Below are positions 17,774 through 29,223 of a DNA stretch of 64,000 nt, in pieces; the stretch's first letter is position 1, and the number at the start of each line of letters is the position of its first letter. A program made the translations under genes and the position numbers. The stretch is from Hyphomicrobiales bacterium (GTDB lineage: Bacteria; Pseudomonadota; Alphaproteobacteria; Rhizobiales; Beijerinckiaceae). The stretch spans positions 143,940-207,939 of the forward strand of contig UCBZ01000006.1 in the NCBI GenBank assembly GCA_900470775.1, given 5' to 3'. Below the pieces are notes generated by a model, which worked only from the letters and a program-made list of their open reading frames with translations, had not been told where the DNA came from and did not search any database.

Positions 17774-19123
17774 CTAATCCGCCGACCGCGCCGCATGTCG
17801 CAGCCGTTTGGCCGGGGGCAATCCCTGCAAGGGACCCACCGCCGCGATCGTCGGCTGATGGCCGAGCAGCGAGCGGCCGGCCGCCCGCACATCCTCGAGC
17901 GTCACCGCGTCGAGCCGCGCGGCCAGCTCCTCGCGCGGGATCGCCCGGCCGAACAGCAGCACCTGCCGCGCCATCTGTTCGAGCTTGCCGCCGGGGCTCT
18001 CCAGCGAGGCCAGCAACCCGACCTTCATCTGCGCCCGGGCGCGCGCCACCTCCGCCTCGCTCGTATCCTCCGCCGCCTGGCGCAGGCAGGCGAGTGCGAC
18101 CTCGATCAGCTCGCCGACATCTTCCGGTCCCGTCCCCGCGCCGATGCCGAAGACGCCGCAATCGGAGAAGGGCCAATGGAAGGCGTCGATCGCATAGGCC
18201 AGGCCGCGCTGCTCGCGCACCTGCTGGAACAGCCGCGACGACAGCCCGCCGCCGAGCACCGCCGAAAAGATCTGCAGCGGATAATGCGCGCCGTCCTTGA
18301 AGGCCTGGCCGGGAAAGCCGAGCACGAGATGGACCTGCTCCTCGTCGCTGGTGACCCGCGCCTCGCCGCCGAGATAGCGCCCGTCCTCACGCACCAGCGC
18401 GATCGCCGGGCTTGCCGGCAGGGCCGCGAGGTGGGTCTCTGCGAGCTTGACCAGTTCGGCATGATCGACGGCGCCAGAGGCCGCCAGCACCATGTTGCCG
18501 GCATGGTAGTGTCGCGCCAGATAGGCGCGGATCGCCTCGGGGGTGAAGCTTTTGACCGTCTTGGCCGTGCCCAGGATCGGCCGGCCGAGCGGCTGGTCGG
18601 GGAAGGCGGCTTGCAGGAAACGATCATAGACGAGGTCGTCGGGCGTATCCTGCACGGCGCCGATCTCCTGCAGGATCACGCCCTTTTCGCGCTTCAGCTC
18701 CTCTGGGGTGAGCGAGGGCGAGGTCAGGATGTCGGCGAGGATATCGACGGCGAGAGGCAGGTCAGTGCCCAGCACGCGCGCGGTGTAGCAGGTGTATTCG
18801 ACCGATGTCGCGGCATTGAGATCGCCGCCGACGCTCTCGATCTCCTCGGCAATCTGAAGTGCGTTGCGCCGCGCCGTGCCCTTGAAGGCCATGTGCTCGA
18901 GCAGATGGGCAAGGCCATGCTCATGAGGCAGCTCGTCGCGCGAGCCGGAGCCGATCCAGATGCCGAGCGACACCGTCGCGGCATGGTCCATGCGTTGCGA
19001 CACGACGCGCAGGCCCGATGGCAGCGTCGTCAGCCCGACATCGGGGTCATGCGCGCCGCGCGTGCTGCTGGCCGCGACCTCGGCGATCTCGGCGGGACCG
19101 GTTGCGCTCATCTCCGCGCTCAT
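17774..19123 (-). CDS. M16 family zinc peptidase (pitrilysin/MPP-like)
   Basis: 449 residues. The inverted zinc motif HxxEH is HLLEH (73-77), followed by the distal Glu in EIESVGGDLNAATSVEYT. The second half contains the glycine-rich loop GGGLSSRLFQQVREQRGLAYAI. Both halves are present, as in the mitochondrial-processing-peptidase-like bacterial M16B enzymes, which degrade peptides in the cytosol; no signal peptide is seen. The start overlaps the thrC stop by four bases (ATGA). Confidence 0.94.
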   Translation of the reverse strand: MSAEMSATGPAEIAEVAASSTRGAHDPDVGLTTLPSGLRVVSQRMDHAATVSLGIWIGSGSRDELPHEHGLAHLLEHMAFKGTARRNALQIAEEIESVGGDLNAATSVEYTCYTARVLGTDLPLAVDILADILTSPSLTPEELKREKGVILQEIGAVQDTPDDLVYDRFLQAAFPDQPLGRPILGTAKTVKSFTPEAIRAYLARHYHAGNMVLAASGAVDHAELVKLAETHLAALPASPAIALVREDGRYLGGEARVTSDEEQVHLVLGFPGQAFKDGAHYPLQIFSAVLGGGLSSRLFQQVREQRGLAYAIDAFHWPFSDCGVFGIGAGTGPEDVGELIEVALACLRQAAEDTSEAEVARARAQMKVGLLASLESPGGKLEQMARQVLLFGRAIPREELAARLDAVTLEDVRAAGRSLLGHQPTIAAVGPLQGLPPAKRLRHAARSAD

Positions 19124-20535
19124 GCCGCCACTCCCCGCACGGCACGGGCCTTGGCCCGGACGAAAGCTTCGATGGCGCTCTGGTCGTTCGGCAGCAGGGT
19201 GAAGCGCTCCTGCCGCTCGATCAGATCGGCGAGATGGGCGGGCAGGGCCGGCGTCACGCCGCTTGCGGCCTTCACCGCCGCCGGGAACTTGGCAGGATGG
19301 GCGGTGCCCAGCACGATCATCGGCGTCGCCGGATCCTTGGCAAGCCCGCTGCGCGCCGCCGCGACGCCGACCGCCGTATGCGGATCGAGCAGATAGCCGG
19401 CGTCGCGCCAGGTCTGGCCGATCTCAGCCGAGGTCGCGGCTTCGTCGATCCCGACCGCGTCGAATTCGGCCCGGATCGCGGCGAGCGGGCCGGGCGCGAT
19501 CTCGAAGCGGCCGGATTGCTGCAGGGACTGCATCAGCCGGCGCACAGCTGACCCGTCGCGGCCATGCACCTCGAACAGCAAACGCTCGAAATTCGAGGAA
19601 ATCTGGATGTCCATCGAGGGCGAGGTCGTGGCATGCACGCCCTTCATCTCATAGGCGCCGCTTTCGAGCGTACGCGCCAGGATGTCGTTGCTGTTGGTGC
19701 CGATCAGCAGGCGCTCGATCGGCAGACCCATCCGCTTGGCGACGAAGCCGGCGAGCACGTCGCCGAAATTCCCCGTCGGCACCGCAAACGAGACCTTGCG
19801 GCCGGGCGCGCCGAGCGAGACGGCGGCGGTGAAGTAATACACCACCTGCGCCGCGATCCGCGCCCAGTTGATCGAGTTGACGCCCGACAGCCCGATCTCG
19901 TCGCGGAAGGCGTGGTGGTTGAACAGCGCCTTCACCAAATTCTGGCAGTCGTCGAAGGTGCCGTCGATCGCGATAGCGTGGACGTTATCGGCCTCGACCG
20001 TCGTCATCTGACGGCGCTGCACATCGGAGACGCGGCCCTGCGGGTAGAGGATGAAGACGTCGACCCGCTCCAGCCCCTTGAAAGCGTCGATCGCCGCCCC
20101 GCCGGTGTCGCCCGAGGTCGCGCCGACGATGGTCGCGCGCTGGCCGCGCTGCTTGAGGACATGGTCCATCAGCCGCCCGAGAAGCTGCATCGCCACATCC
20201 TTGAAGGCGAGCGTCGGGCCGTGGAAGAGCTCCAGCACGAAGAGATTGTCGCCGATCTGGTTCAGCGGGCACACCGCCGGGTGGCGGAAGGTGGCGTAAG
20301 CCTCGGCGATCATCGCCGACAGCGCCGACCCCTCGATGTCGCCATCGGCAAGCGCGCCGATCACCCGCTCGGCGACCTGCGCGTAGCTCTGACCGGAAAA
20401 CCCGGCGATCTCGTCAGGCGTCAGCGTCGGAAACGTCTTGGGCACATAAAGCCCGCCATCGCGGGCAAGCCCGGCGAGCAGCGCATCGGAGAAGGAGAGG
20501 GCGGGAGCCTCCCCGCGGGTGGACACATGCAGCAC
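19120..20535 (-). CDS. thrC: Threonine synthase
   Basis: 471 residues from GTG at 20535 (VLHVSTRGEAPALSF), which matches the family N-terminus; a longer ORF would add 30 unrelated residues. A PLP enzyme that converts O-phosphohomoserine to threonine. The PLP lysine is Lys112 in HGPTLAFKDVAMQ, and ATSGDTGGAAIDAF is the phosphate-binding loop. It is the class with an N-terminal extension domain, as in most proteobacteria. It is followed by and overlaps the M16 gene. Homoserine kinase (thrB) is 12 kb away on the other strand. Confidence 0.95.
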   Translation of the reverse strand: MLHVSTRGEAPALSFSDALLAGLARDGGLYVPKTFPTLTPDEIAGFSGQSYAQVAERVIGALADGDIEGSALSAMIAEAYATFRHPAVCPLNQIGDNLFVLELFHGPTLAFKDVAMQLLGRLMDHVLKQRGQRATIVGATSGDTGGAAIDAFKGLERVDVFILYPQGRVSDVQRRQMTTVEADNVHAIAIDGTFDDCQNLVKALFNHHAFRDEIGLSGVNSINWARIAAQVVYYFTAAVSLGAPGRKVSFAVPTGNFGDVLAGFVAKRMGLPIERLLIGTNSNDILARTLESGAYEMKGVHATTSPSMDIQISSNFERLLFEVHGRDGSAVRRLMQSLQQSGRFEIAPGPLAAIRAEFDAVGIDEAATSAEIGQTWRDAGYLLDPHTAVGVAAARSGLAKDPATPMIVLGTAHPAKFPAAVKAASGVTPALPAHLADLIERQERFTLLPNDQSAIEAFVRAKARAVRGVAA

Positions 20536-20631
20536 GGCGTCTTGTCTCGGTCTGGGCTCGTGGAGGTGGTGCCTGAAGCTATAGGCCCGTGGGCCGTGGA
20601 GGGCAAAGGGCCAAGGCTGCCCCAAACTCGG

Positions 20632-20743
20632 CCCTCATCCCGAGGAGCCGCGCAGCGGCGTCTCGAAGGGTGCTTCAGAAGCCTCCGGAACCGACTGGAT
20701 CATCCTTCGAGACGCCGGCTTTGCCTGCTCGGCAGGATGAGGG
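20632..20743. repeat. Palindromic intergenic repeat, family C
   Basis: Between SURF1 and thrC. The ends CCCTCATCC (20632-20640) and GGATGAGGG (20735-20743) are inverted, and an inner pair GTCTCGAAGG (20660-20669) and CCTTCGAGAC (20704-20713) strengthens the stem. The architecture resembles families A and B but the sequence differs. It may limit read-through from the cta run into thrC. Confidence 0.75.
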
Positions 20744-20765
20744 CTGAGCATCGGACGGCGCCGTC

Positions 20766-21539
20766 TCAATCCGTCTCGTTGACTCTCCTGCGCCCCTGCC
20801 AGGCAAAGGCCACAAACACCCCGATCAGCGTCGCCGCCAGCCCGAACCAGGTCAGCGCGTAGGACAAGTGGTTGTCGGGGATGCGCGCGATCAGCTCCTT
20901 CGCGTCGACGCCGGCCGGCGGCGTCAGCCCGTCGCCCTGGCGCTCGGCCTCGAGATAGAACGGCGCGGCGGCTCCCAAGCCCAACGAAGCGGCGATGGCC
21001 GCCGGGTCGCGGGTGTAGAACTCGCGATTGGCCGGCAAATCGGCCGGCGTGAACGAGCCGCGTGGCTCGGGCGCGCGCAGGAAGCCGGTGACGGTCGCTG
21101 CGCCTGAGGCCGGCGTGATCTCGCCGAGCCGGCTTTCCGGCACGAAGCCGCGATTGACCAGCACCACGCCGCCGTCAGTCAGCTTGAAACCCTGGAAGAT
21201 CCAGCGGCCGAAGCCCGAGAGCTGGCGCGTGCCGGGCGCCCCGGCGGCGATCGTCGTGCGAACGCCGGCGAAGGCGCCGTCGAGGAAGCTGCCCTGCGCC
21301 GTGACGCGGGTCAGGTCGAGCGTCGCAGGATCGAGCCCGGCCCAGGAGGCCGAGGCCGGCATCGGCGCCGGAATGCCCGCCGACTGCGCGAAAAGCCGTT
21401 CGATGAAGACGCGCTTCTCGCCCATGCGCGCGATCTGCCACGCCCCCAGCGTGCACAGGATCGCGACGCCCAGGATCGACAGCAGGGCCGGCCACAGCAA
21501 ACCCGGGCGCGGCCCTTCGGGAGAGGCTGTGTCGCTCAC
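20766..21539 (-). CDS. SURF1 family cytochrome oxidase assembly protein
   Basis: 257 residues from a GTG overlapping the DUF983 stop (GTGA). It has two membrane helices, at the N-terminus (LLWPALLSILGVAILCTLGAWQI) and C-terminus (LTWFGLAATLIGVFVAFAW), bracketing a periplasmic domain with VLVNRGFVPESRLGEI and FYTRDPAAIAASLGL. This is the SURF1/Shy1 layout; the protein assists heme a insertion into subunit I of aa3 oxidase. It is the last gene of the cta cluster, as expected in alphaproteobacteria. Confidence 0.93.
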   Translation of the reverse strand: MSDTASPEGPRPGLLWPALLSILGVAILCTLGAWQIARMGEKRVFIERLFAQSAGIPAPMPASASWAGLDPATLDLTRVTAQGSFLDGAFAGVRTTIAAGAPGTRQLSGFGRWIFQGFKLTDGGVVLVNRGFVPESRLGEITPASGAATVTGFLRAPEPRGSFTPADLPANREFYTRDPAAIAASLGLGAAAPFYLEAERQGDGLTPPAGVDAKELIARIPDNHLSYALTWFGLAATLIGVFVAFAWQGRRRVNETD

Positions 21540-21925
21540 CTCTCCGGCTCGCTCTTGTCGAGCCGGCCTTCCTGCGCCTTGTTGGCATATTGCAGCGACA
21601 CCGCCAGGCCCTTCATCGGCCGCAGCAGCGCCAGGCAGACGATCACGGCGAGCGGCAGCCAGATCATCATATGCACCCAGATCGGCGGCTCGTAGGCGAT
21701 CTCGACATAAAGCGCCGAGCCCAGCACGGCGAACCCCGCGATCAGCATGATGAACACCGCTGGCCCGTCGGCCGAATCGGCGAAGCTGAAATCGAGTCCG
21801 CAGGCCGAGCAGCGCGGCCGTACCTTCAGGAAGCCGTCGAACAGCTTGCCCTCGCCGCAGCGCGGGCAGCGGCCGGCGAGGCCGGTCGAATAGGGCGAAG
21901 GCAGGTTGTGCTGGTCGTCGGCCAT
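21536..21925 (-). CDS. DUF983 family membrane protein
   Basis: 129 residues. An N-terminal zinc-ribbon-like part has two Cys pairs (RCPRCGEGKLF and RCSACGLDF), followed by two membrane helices (VFIMLIAGFAVLGSALYVEI and MIWLPLAVIVCLALL). DUF983 proteins are nearly always encoded between cytochrome oxidase subunit III and SURF1 in alphaproteobacteria, so a role in oxidase assembly is likely but unproven. It overlaps SURF1 by four bases. Confidence 0.92.
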   Translation of the reverse strand: MADDQHNLPSPYSTGLAGRCPRCGEGKLFDGFLKVRPRCSACGLDFSFADSADGPAVFIMLIAGFAVLGSALYVEIAYEPPIWVHMMIWLPLAVIVCLALLRPMKGLAVSLQYANKAQEGRLDKSEPER

Positions 21926-21944
21926 GGCGGCCTCCTGAAATGCG

Positions 21945-21968
21945 AAAGGCGGCCGCGAGGCCGCCTTT
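21945..21968 (-). terminator. Hairpin between ctaE and DUF983
   Basis: A perfect 10-bp stem, AAAGGCGGCC and GGCCGCCTTT, with a GCGA tetraloop, located 22 bp after the ctaE stop. No long T run follows, so it may act as an attenuator or as a 3' stabiliser rather than a full terminator. Confidence 0.6.
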
Positions 21969-21990
21969 GCCGTTGCGGTATCGTGTCGGC

Positions 21991-22854
21991 TCAGTGCGCC
22001 GCGGCGACGCCTGAGCCCGCCCCCCAGACATAGATCGCGGCGAAGAGGAACAGCCAGACCACGTCGACGAAGTGCCAGTACCAGGCGGCGAACTCGAAGC
22101 CGAGATGCTGGTCCGGCTTGAAGTGGCCGAGATAGGCCCGGTACAGGCAGATCGCCAGGAAGATCGTGCCGATCACCACATGGGCGCCGTGGAAGCCGGT
22201 CGCCATGAAGAAGGTCGCGCCATAGATGTGGCCGCTGAAGGCGAAGGAGGCGTGCGAGTACTCGTAGACTTGGCAGGCTGTGAACAGGATGCCGAGGATC
22301 ACCGTCAGCCAGAGGCCCTGCTTCAGCCCCTCGCGGTCGCCATGAATCAGGGCGTGGTGGGCCCAGGTCACGGTGGTGCCCGAGGTCAGCAGGATCAGCG
22401 TGTTGAGCAGCGGCAGGTGCCAGGGGTCGAAGGTTGCGATGCCGGTCGGGGGCCAGACGCCGCCGGTGAATTCCTTGCGGGTGAAGTTGATCGCCTCGCC
22501 CGAAAACAGGCTGGCGTCGAAGAAAGCCCAGAACCAGGCGACAAAGAACATCACCTCGGAGGCGATGAACATCAGCATCCCGTAGCGGTGATGCATCTGG
22601 ACGACGCGGGTGTGGTGGCCCTCATGCTCGGCCTCGCGGACGACGTCCATCCACCAGGCGAGGAAGGTGTAGAGCACGCCGATCAGGCCGACGAAGAAGA
22701 CGAGCGGGCCGAGCTTCATCCCGCCCAGCGTCATCGCCTTCATCCACATCACGGCGCCGCTCGCCATGATCGTCGCGCTGGTGGCGCCGATAAGCGGCCA
22801 CGGGCTCGGATCGACGAGGTGGTAGTCGTGGTTCTTGGTATGGGCCCCGGCCAT
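21991..22854 (-). CDS. ctaE: Cytochrome c oxidase subunit III
   Basis: 287 residues from ATG at 22854 (MAGAHTKNHDYHLVDPSPWPLIGA). Seven membrane helices and the subunit III hallmarks are seen: RYGMLMFIASEVMFFVAWFW with its helix-III Glu, WPPTGI, NTLILLTSGTTVTWAHHAL and AWYWHFVDVVWLFLF. It is part of the aa3-type terminal oxidase in the cytoplasmic membrane. It follows ctaG and precedes DUF983 with SURF1. Full length and intact. Confidence 0.97.
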   Translation of the reverse strand: MAGAHTKNHDYHLVDPSPWPLIGATSATIMASGAVMWMKAMTLGGMKLGPLVFFVGLIGVLYTFLAWWMDVVREAEHEGHHTRVVQMHHRYGMLMFIASEVMFFVAWFWAFFDASLFSGEAINFTRKEFTGGVWPPTGIATFDPWHLPLLNTLILLTSGTTVTWAHHALIHGDREGLKQGLWLTVILGILFTACQVYEYSHASFAFSGHIYGATFFMATGFHGAHVVIGTIFLAICLYRAYLGHFKPDQHLGFEFAAWYWHFVDVVWLFLFAAIYVWGAGSGVAAAH

Positions 22855-22906
22855 CGTAATCAGTCTCCGCGTCCGACTTTGCAGCAGCCGTTTCCGGCGC
22901 CGATAT

Positions 22907-23521
22907 TTACAGGTTCGATTTCGCTGCGTCACCCTTGGCGGGGGCATCCCCGCTTTGGGCGAGCGGCTGCCCCGCCTTGGAGGCGAAATAGGTGTAGGAC
23001 AGCGTGATCGCGTTCATGCCGTCGAGCTCGCGATTCCCCGCGATCTCCGGGTCGATATAGAACACGACCGGCGCTTCCAGGCTCTCGCCCGGCTGCAGCG
23101 TATGCTCGGTGAAGCAGAAGCACTGGATCTTGACGAAATAGGCGGCGCCTTTTTCCGGCGCGATGTTGTAGCTGGCGATGCCGGTAGAGGCGCGGCTGGT
23201 CTTGTTGGTGATCTTGTAGAACACCGTCTTCGTCTCGCCGACGCGCAGGCGAATCTCGGGGCTTTCGGGCGTGAAGCTCCAGCCCAGACCCGGCGCGACA
23301 TTGGCATCGAAGCGCACCGCCATCGTCCGGTCGAGGATCGTGCCCGCGCCGGCCGTCCCGGTCATCGGCGTGCCGCCAAAGCCGGTCGCCTTGCAGAACA
23401 TGTCGTAGAGCGGCACGGCGGCGAAGGAGAGCCCGGTCATGCCCATGGCGACGCCGGCGCAGATCAGCGCCGTGCGGCCGAGATTCTTGGGCTTCTCGCG
23501 AACAGGCTCGGGCGCGCTCAT
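22907..23521 (-). CDS. ctaG: Cytochrome c oxidase assembly protein CtaG (Cox11)
   Basis: 204 residues from ATG at 23521; a GTG one codon earlier is possible. A single N-terminal membrane anchor (ALICAGVAMGMTGLSFAAVPLYDMFC) precedes a periplasmic immunoglobulin-like domain with the copper-binding KIQCFCFTEH motif. Cox11 delivers copper to the CuB site of subunit I. The ATG shares one base with the stop of the 57-residue gene upstream (TGATG). This is the expected position between ctaB and ctaE. Confidence 0.96.
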   Translation of the reverse strand: MSAPEPVREKPKNLGRTALICAGVAMGMTGLSFAAVPLYDMFCKATGFGGTPMTGTAGAGTILDRTMAVRFDANVAPGLGWSFTPESPEIRLRVGETKTVFYKITNKTSRASTGIASYNIAPEKGAAYFVKIQCFCFTEHTLQPGESLEAPVVFYIDPEIAGNRELDGMNAITLSYTYFASKAGQPLAQSGDAPAKGDAAKSNL

Positions 23522-23694
23522 CACAGCGGCCTGTTCATGATGGCGGGGCCGGTCTTCACCAGCGTCACCACGAAGAAGAACACCACGAGTCCGGCCAGAA
23601 CCAGCGCCAGCGCGATGTTGCGGCGCTTGCGGCGGGCCATGTCCTCCGGCGAGAAGGCGGCCGGCGCGGGCAGCTTTCTGCGCGACTCGCTCAT
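23521..23694 (-). CDS. Small single-span membrane protein in the cta operon (CoxF-like)
   Basis: 57 residues: a charged N-terminus ([25 protein letters not shown]), one membrane helix ([20 protein letters not shown]), and a short tail [11 protein letters not shown]. Its start overlaps the ctaB stop (ATGA) and its stop overlaps ctaG, so it is tightly embedded in the operon. Small proteins at this spot are called CoxF in some rhizobia. The function is unknown; an accessory role in heme or copper delivery to the oxidase is inferred from position only. Confidence 0.88.
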   Translation of the reverse strand: MSESRRKLPAPAAFSPEDMARRKRRNIALALVLAGLVVFFFVVTLVKTGPAIMNRPL

Positions 23695-24638
23695 CCCATC
23701 ACCTTCGGCAGCGCCCACATCAGGCCGAGACCGTTCTCGACCAAGAGGACAGCGAACAGCGCGAACAGATACAGGATCGAGAAGCCGAACAGGGAATAGC
23801 AGGCCTTGGTCGCGGCCTCGCCCTCGGTGATCAGCCAGACGCGGATGGCCAGCGCGATCATGGCAAGCCCGGTCGTGACCGAGACGACGAGATAGGCCAG
23901 CCCGCCGAAGCCCATCAGGGCCGGCAGCACGGCGACGGGCGCCATCACCAGCGAGTACAGCACGATCTGCCGGCGGGTCGCGGCGGGGCCGGCGACATTG
24001 GGCATCATCGGGATGCCGGCGCGGGCGTAGTCGGCCGACTTCACCAGGGCGAGCGCCCAGAAATGCGGCGGCGTCCACAGGAAGATGATCGCGAACAGCA
24101 CCAGCGAATGCATGCCGAGATCGCCGGTGACGACGGCCTCGCCGATCATCGGGGGGAAGGCGCCAGCCGCGCCGCCGATGACGATGTTCTGCGGCGTCCA
24201 GCGCTTCAGCCACATCGAATAGACCACGGCGTAGAAGAAGATCGTGAAGGCGAGCATGGCCGCCGAGAGCACATTGGCGACGAGGCCCAGCACCAGCACC
24301 GCACCGATCGACAGCGTCAGGCCGAAGGCCAGCGCCTCGGAGGGCAGCACGCGCCCGGCCGGGATCGGCCGCTTGGCCGTGCGGGTCATCAGCACGTCGA
24401 TATCGGCGTCGTACCACATGTTGAGGCAGCCGGACGCGCCGGCCCCGACCGCGATCGCCAGCAGCGATGCCAGCGCGATGACGGGGTGCACCGAGCCCGG
24501 CGCCGTCGCCATGCCGGCCAGCGCCGTGACGATGACGAGCGACATCACGCGCGGCTTCAGCAGCGCGAAGAAATCGCGCGCCTCGCCGGTGGAGGTCAGC
24601 GCGACGCCGTCATTGCGGGTGTCGAAGGCAGCGGACAT
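23691..24638 (-). CDS. ctaB: Heme O synthase (protoheme IX farnesyltransferase)
   Basis: 315 residues from ATG at 24638 ([14 protein letters not shown]). A UbiA-family polytopic membrane prenyltransferase that converts heme B to heme O, the precursor of heme A. The first Asp-rich motif is [21 protein letters not shown] and the second is in [14 protein letters not shown]. About eight to nine helices. It lies between ctaD and the small CoxF-like gene. Full length. Confidence 0.96.
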   Translation of the reverse strand: MSAAFDTRNDGVALTSTGEARDFFALLKPRVMSLVIVTALAGMATAPGSVHPVIALASLLAIAVGAGASGCLNMWYDADIDVLMTRTAKRPIPAGRVLPSEALAFGLTLSIGAVLVLGLVANVLSAAMLAFTIFFYAVVYSMWLKRWTPQNIVIGGAAGAFPPMIGEAVVTGDLGMHSLVLFAIIFLWTPPHFWALALVKSADYARAGIPMMPNVAGPAATRRQIVLYSLVMAPVAVLPALMGFGGLAYLVVSVTTGLAMIALAIRVWLITEGEAATKACYSLFGFSILYLFALFAVLLVENGLGLMWALPKVMG

Positions 24639-24691
24639 GAGCGTGGTCGTCTCGTTCCTCAAAGCGCGTGGACGCGCCTGTGGGCTTGGTA

Positions 24692-24722
24692 CGGCGGCGG
24701 GGTCCTGGGAGCCCCGCCGCCG
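24692..24722. terminator. GC-rich hairpin between ctaD and ctaB
   Basis: An 11-bp perfect stem, CGGCGGCGGGG and CCCCGCCGCCG, with a nine-base loop, ending six bases beyond the ctaD stop. There is no T run. A likely role is 3'-end stabilisation or partial attenuation, giving more ctaCD than ctaB message. Confidence 0.55.
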
Positions 24723-24727
24723 AAAGA

Positions 24728-27338
<2,611 letters not shown>

Positions 27339-27739
27339 CGATCCGACATAGCTCCTCAAATCATGCCCTGCATGGGGTGTTCGCCATGGCACATTCCCTG
27401 GGGAACGCACATGAAGAACGGATGTCCATGCGTGGCTCGTGCGACCGCGAGGCCACCTTGCTCTTCGAGATTGCGATAAATCAAACATCACGCTTGCGCC
27501 AGTGGGGCAATGCGGGGCGTCAACGCATCTCGTGCGGCATAATCGCGCGAGGTCTGGCGTGAACGGCACTCTCGGCTGAGCCCTTTGCCTTGACAGGACA
27601 GGGCCTGCATGGTCCCAACGCAATCCACGACGGGACGAAGCAGGATTCCGCAGCGAGGAGCCGGTTTTCTGCCCGAATTCCGCTCTTTACTTCGGTGACA
27701 GGTTTGCGCGGCAGGCGCCGGTTTGGAGGAATCGCAAGG
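27339..27739. other. Divergent intergenic region between ctaC and ialB
   Basis: About 400 bp without a convincing gene. It separates the minus-strand cta operon from the plus-strand IalB gene and should carry both promoters. ORFs that enter it are extensions of ctaC or of ialB without family similarity. A relatively A/T-rich patch (GCGATAAATCAAACATCACG near 27473) is the best promoter-like stretch, but I cannot assign a factor. Confidence 0.5.
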
Positions 27740-28249
27740 ATGGGTAGGCATATCGGACCTGTCTGGGCGGCTGTTCTTGTGTTCGTCGGTGCTGTTTGGG
27801 CCGCTGGCCCGGCTCTGGCCCAGGGCGCTGTCAAGTCGACCCATGGCGACTGGCAGATGCGCTGCGAGGTTCCGCCGGGCGCTAAGACCGAGCAATGCGC
27901 GCTCGTCCAGAACGTCGCGGCCGAGGACCGGCCCAATCTGACCCTCCTCGTCATCGTGCTGAAGACGGCCGACCAGAAGAGCAGGCTCTTGCGCGTCGTC
28001 GCCCCGCTCGGCGTGCTGCTGCCGTCGGGCCTCGGCCTCAAGATCGACGACAAGGATATCGGCCGCGCCGGCTTCGTGCGCTGCCTGACGACCGGCTGCG
28101 TCGCCGAGGTGGTGATGGACGACGCCCTGCTCGGCCAGCTTAAATCAGGCAAAAGCGCCACCTTCATCGTATTCCAGACGCCGGAAGAGGGGGTGGGCGT
28201 GCCTGTCTCCCTCAACGGCTTCGGCCCCGGCGTGGAGACCTTGCCGTGA
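27740..28249 (+). CDS. Invasion-associated locus B (IalB) family protein
   Basis: 169 residues from ATG at 27740, preceded by a GGAGGA ribosome binding site; a longer ORF from 27590 is not supported. A signal peptide (MGRHIGPVWAAVLVFVGAVW, cleaved near ALAQG) leads into the IalB fold: STHGDWQMRCE, EQCALVQNVAAEDRPNLTLLVIVLK, LGVLLPSGLGLKID and RCLTTGCVAEVVMDD. Named after a Bartonella virulence gene but widespread in harmless Rhizobiales. Periplasmic, function unknown. Its stop overlaps the GTG of the following lipoprotein gene. Confidence 0.9.
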   Translation: MGRHIGPVWAAVLVFVGAVWAAGPALAQGAVKSTHGDWQMRCEVPPGAKTEQCALVQNVAAEDRPNLTLLVIVLKTADQKSRLLRVVAPLGVLLPSGLGLKIDDKDIGRAGFVRCLTTGCVAEVVMDDALLGQLKSGKSATFIVFQTPEEGVGVPVSLNGFGPGVETLP

Positions 28250-28857
28250 GTGAACAGCTTCTTCGCCGGCAAACCCTGCTGGCTCTCCCCTTTCTGTGTC
28301 TCGGCCTCGCCGGTTGCGGCTCGTCGAGTTCGTCCTCGGGCCAGCCGAGCACGATGCAGACACTGGGCAACGTCCTGATGTTCCAGTCGACGACGCCGCC
28401 GCCGCCCGATCAGTTGCCGAAGGACGAGGCGGAGGAGCAGCAGGTCTGTCCCCAGGTCATTATCGCCGACGGCGGCGCGGCCGTTCGGGCCCAGTCCGGC
28501 CAGGACAGCGGCAGCCTGCGCCACCAGATCTCGATCCTCAACGTCGCTCGCGAGTGCACGCCCACCGGCAATGGCGGCTTCCGCCTCAAGGTCGGTGTCG
28601 AGGGCCGCATCCTGCTCGGTCCGGCGGGTGGCGCCGGCAATTACGGCGCGACACTGACGACGGTCGTTATGCGCGGCACGACGCAGGTCGCCCGCCGCGC
28701 CGCCCGCGTCGGCGGCGCCGTAGGCTCGGGCCAGGGCGGCACCGACTTCTCGCATGTCGAGGACGGCATCGTCGTCCCGGCCGGCCGCGGCGATGTCGAG
28801 ATCATCGTCGGGCTGGGAGGCGGCGCGGCCACGCCGGTGCGTTCGCGCCGACGCTAG
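28246..28857 (+). CDS. Putative outer-membrane lipoprotein
   Basis: 203 residues from a GTG overlapping the ialB stop (GTGA). A lipoprotein signal ends LGLAGCGSSSSSSG, with Cys24 as the lipidation site, followed by a Ser/Pro-rich linker. The remainder is a beta-rich domain (SGSLRHQISILNVAREC, GGFRLKVGVEGRILLGPAGG) and a Gly/Arg-rich end. Similar proteins in Hyphomicrobiales are annotated only as hypothetical. Coupling to IalB suggests a shared envelope role. I recognise no enzymatic motif. Confidence 0.8.
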   Translation: MSEQLLRRQTLLALPFLCLGLAGCGSSSSSSGQPSTMQTLGNVLMFQSTTPPPPDQLPKDEAEEQQVCPQVIIADGGAAVRAQSGQDSGSLRHQISILNVARECTPTGNGGFRLKVGVEGRILLGPAGGAGNYGATLTTVVMRGTTQVARRAARVGGAVGSGQGGTDFSHVEDGIVVPAGRGDVEIIVGLGGGAATPVRSRRR

Positions 28858-28967
28858 GCCGATTTGGTGACGCGCCGCAAAGAGCAGCGTCGATTGCCGT
28901 GAAACGAGGCAGCCGCGCGATTGACTTAGGGCGGCGCTCTTGTATCTCTGCCAACAGCCGCAACATC

Positions 28968-29175
28968 CCCGCGGGAGAGACCGGGACTGGTTTTGGCCAG
29001 GCCCGGCGCCGAAGGCGCAACCGCCCCGGAAACGCTCAGGCAAACGGACCGCGTGGGAACTGGCACTCTGGAAAGTGGTGGGGGAAACTCCGCCCACCGA
29101 CGGGTGTAACCTGTCCGGCGCCACTATGCCGGTATGGGGAAATCTCTCAGGTTCCAAGACAGAGGGGGCGCGTTC
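28968..29175 (+). promoter_or_regulatory. Tandem glycine riboswitch upstream of gcvT
   Basis: Two consecutive aptamer-like units fill the gcvT leader. Unit 1 (about 28971-29056) has GCGGGAGAGACC, the GCGCCGAAGGCGCAA core and ACGCTCAGGCAAACGGACCG. Unit 2 (about 29057-29170) has CACTCTGGAAAG, CACCGACGGGTGTAACCTG and ATCTCTCAGGTTCCAAGACA. These are the conserved CCGAAGG-GCAA and CUCAGG-CAAA-GGACAG elements of the glycine riboswitch, normally a cooperative on-switch for gcv operons. It ends about 50 bp before the gcvT ATG, which fits control of glycine catabolism by glycine. Confidence 0.93.
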
Positions 29176-29223
29176 CGGACACATCCGTCCGGGGCTTGCG
29201 CTTGTCTCTGGAAGGGGCCGTCC

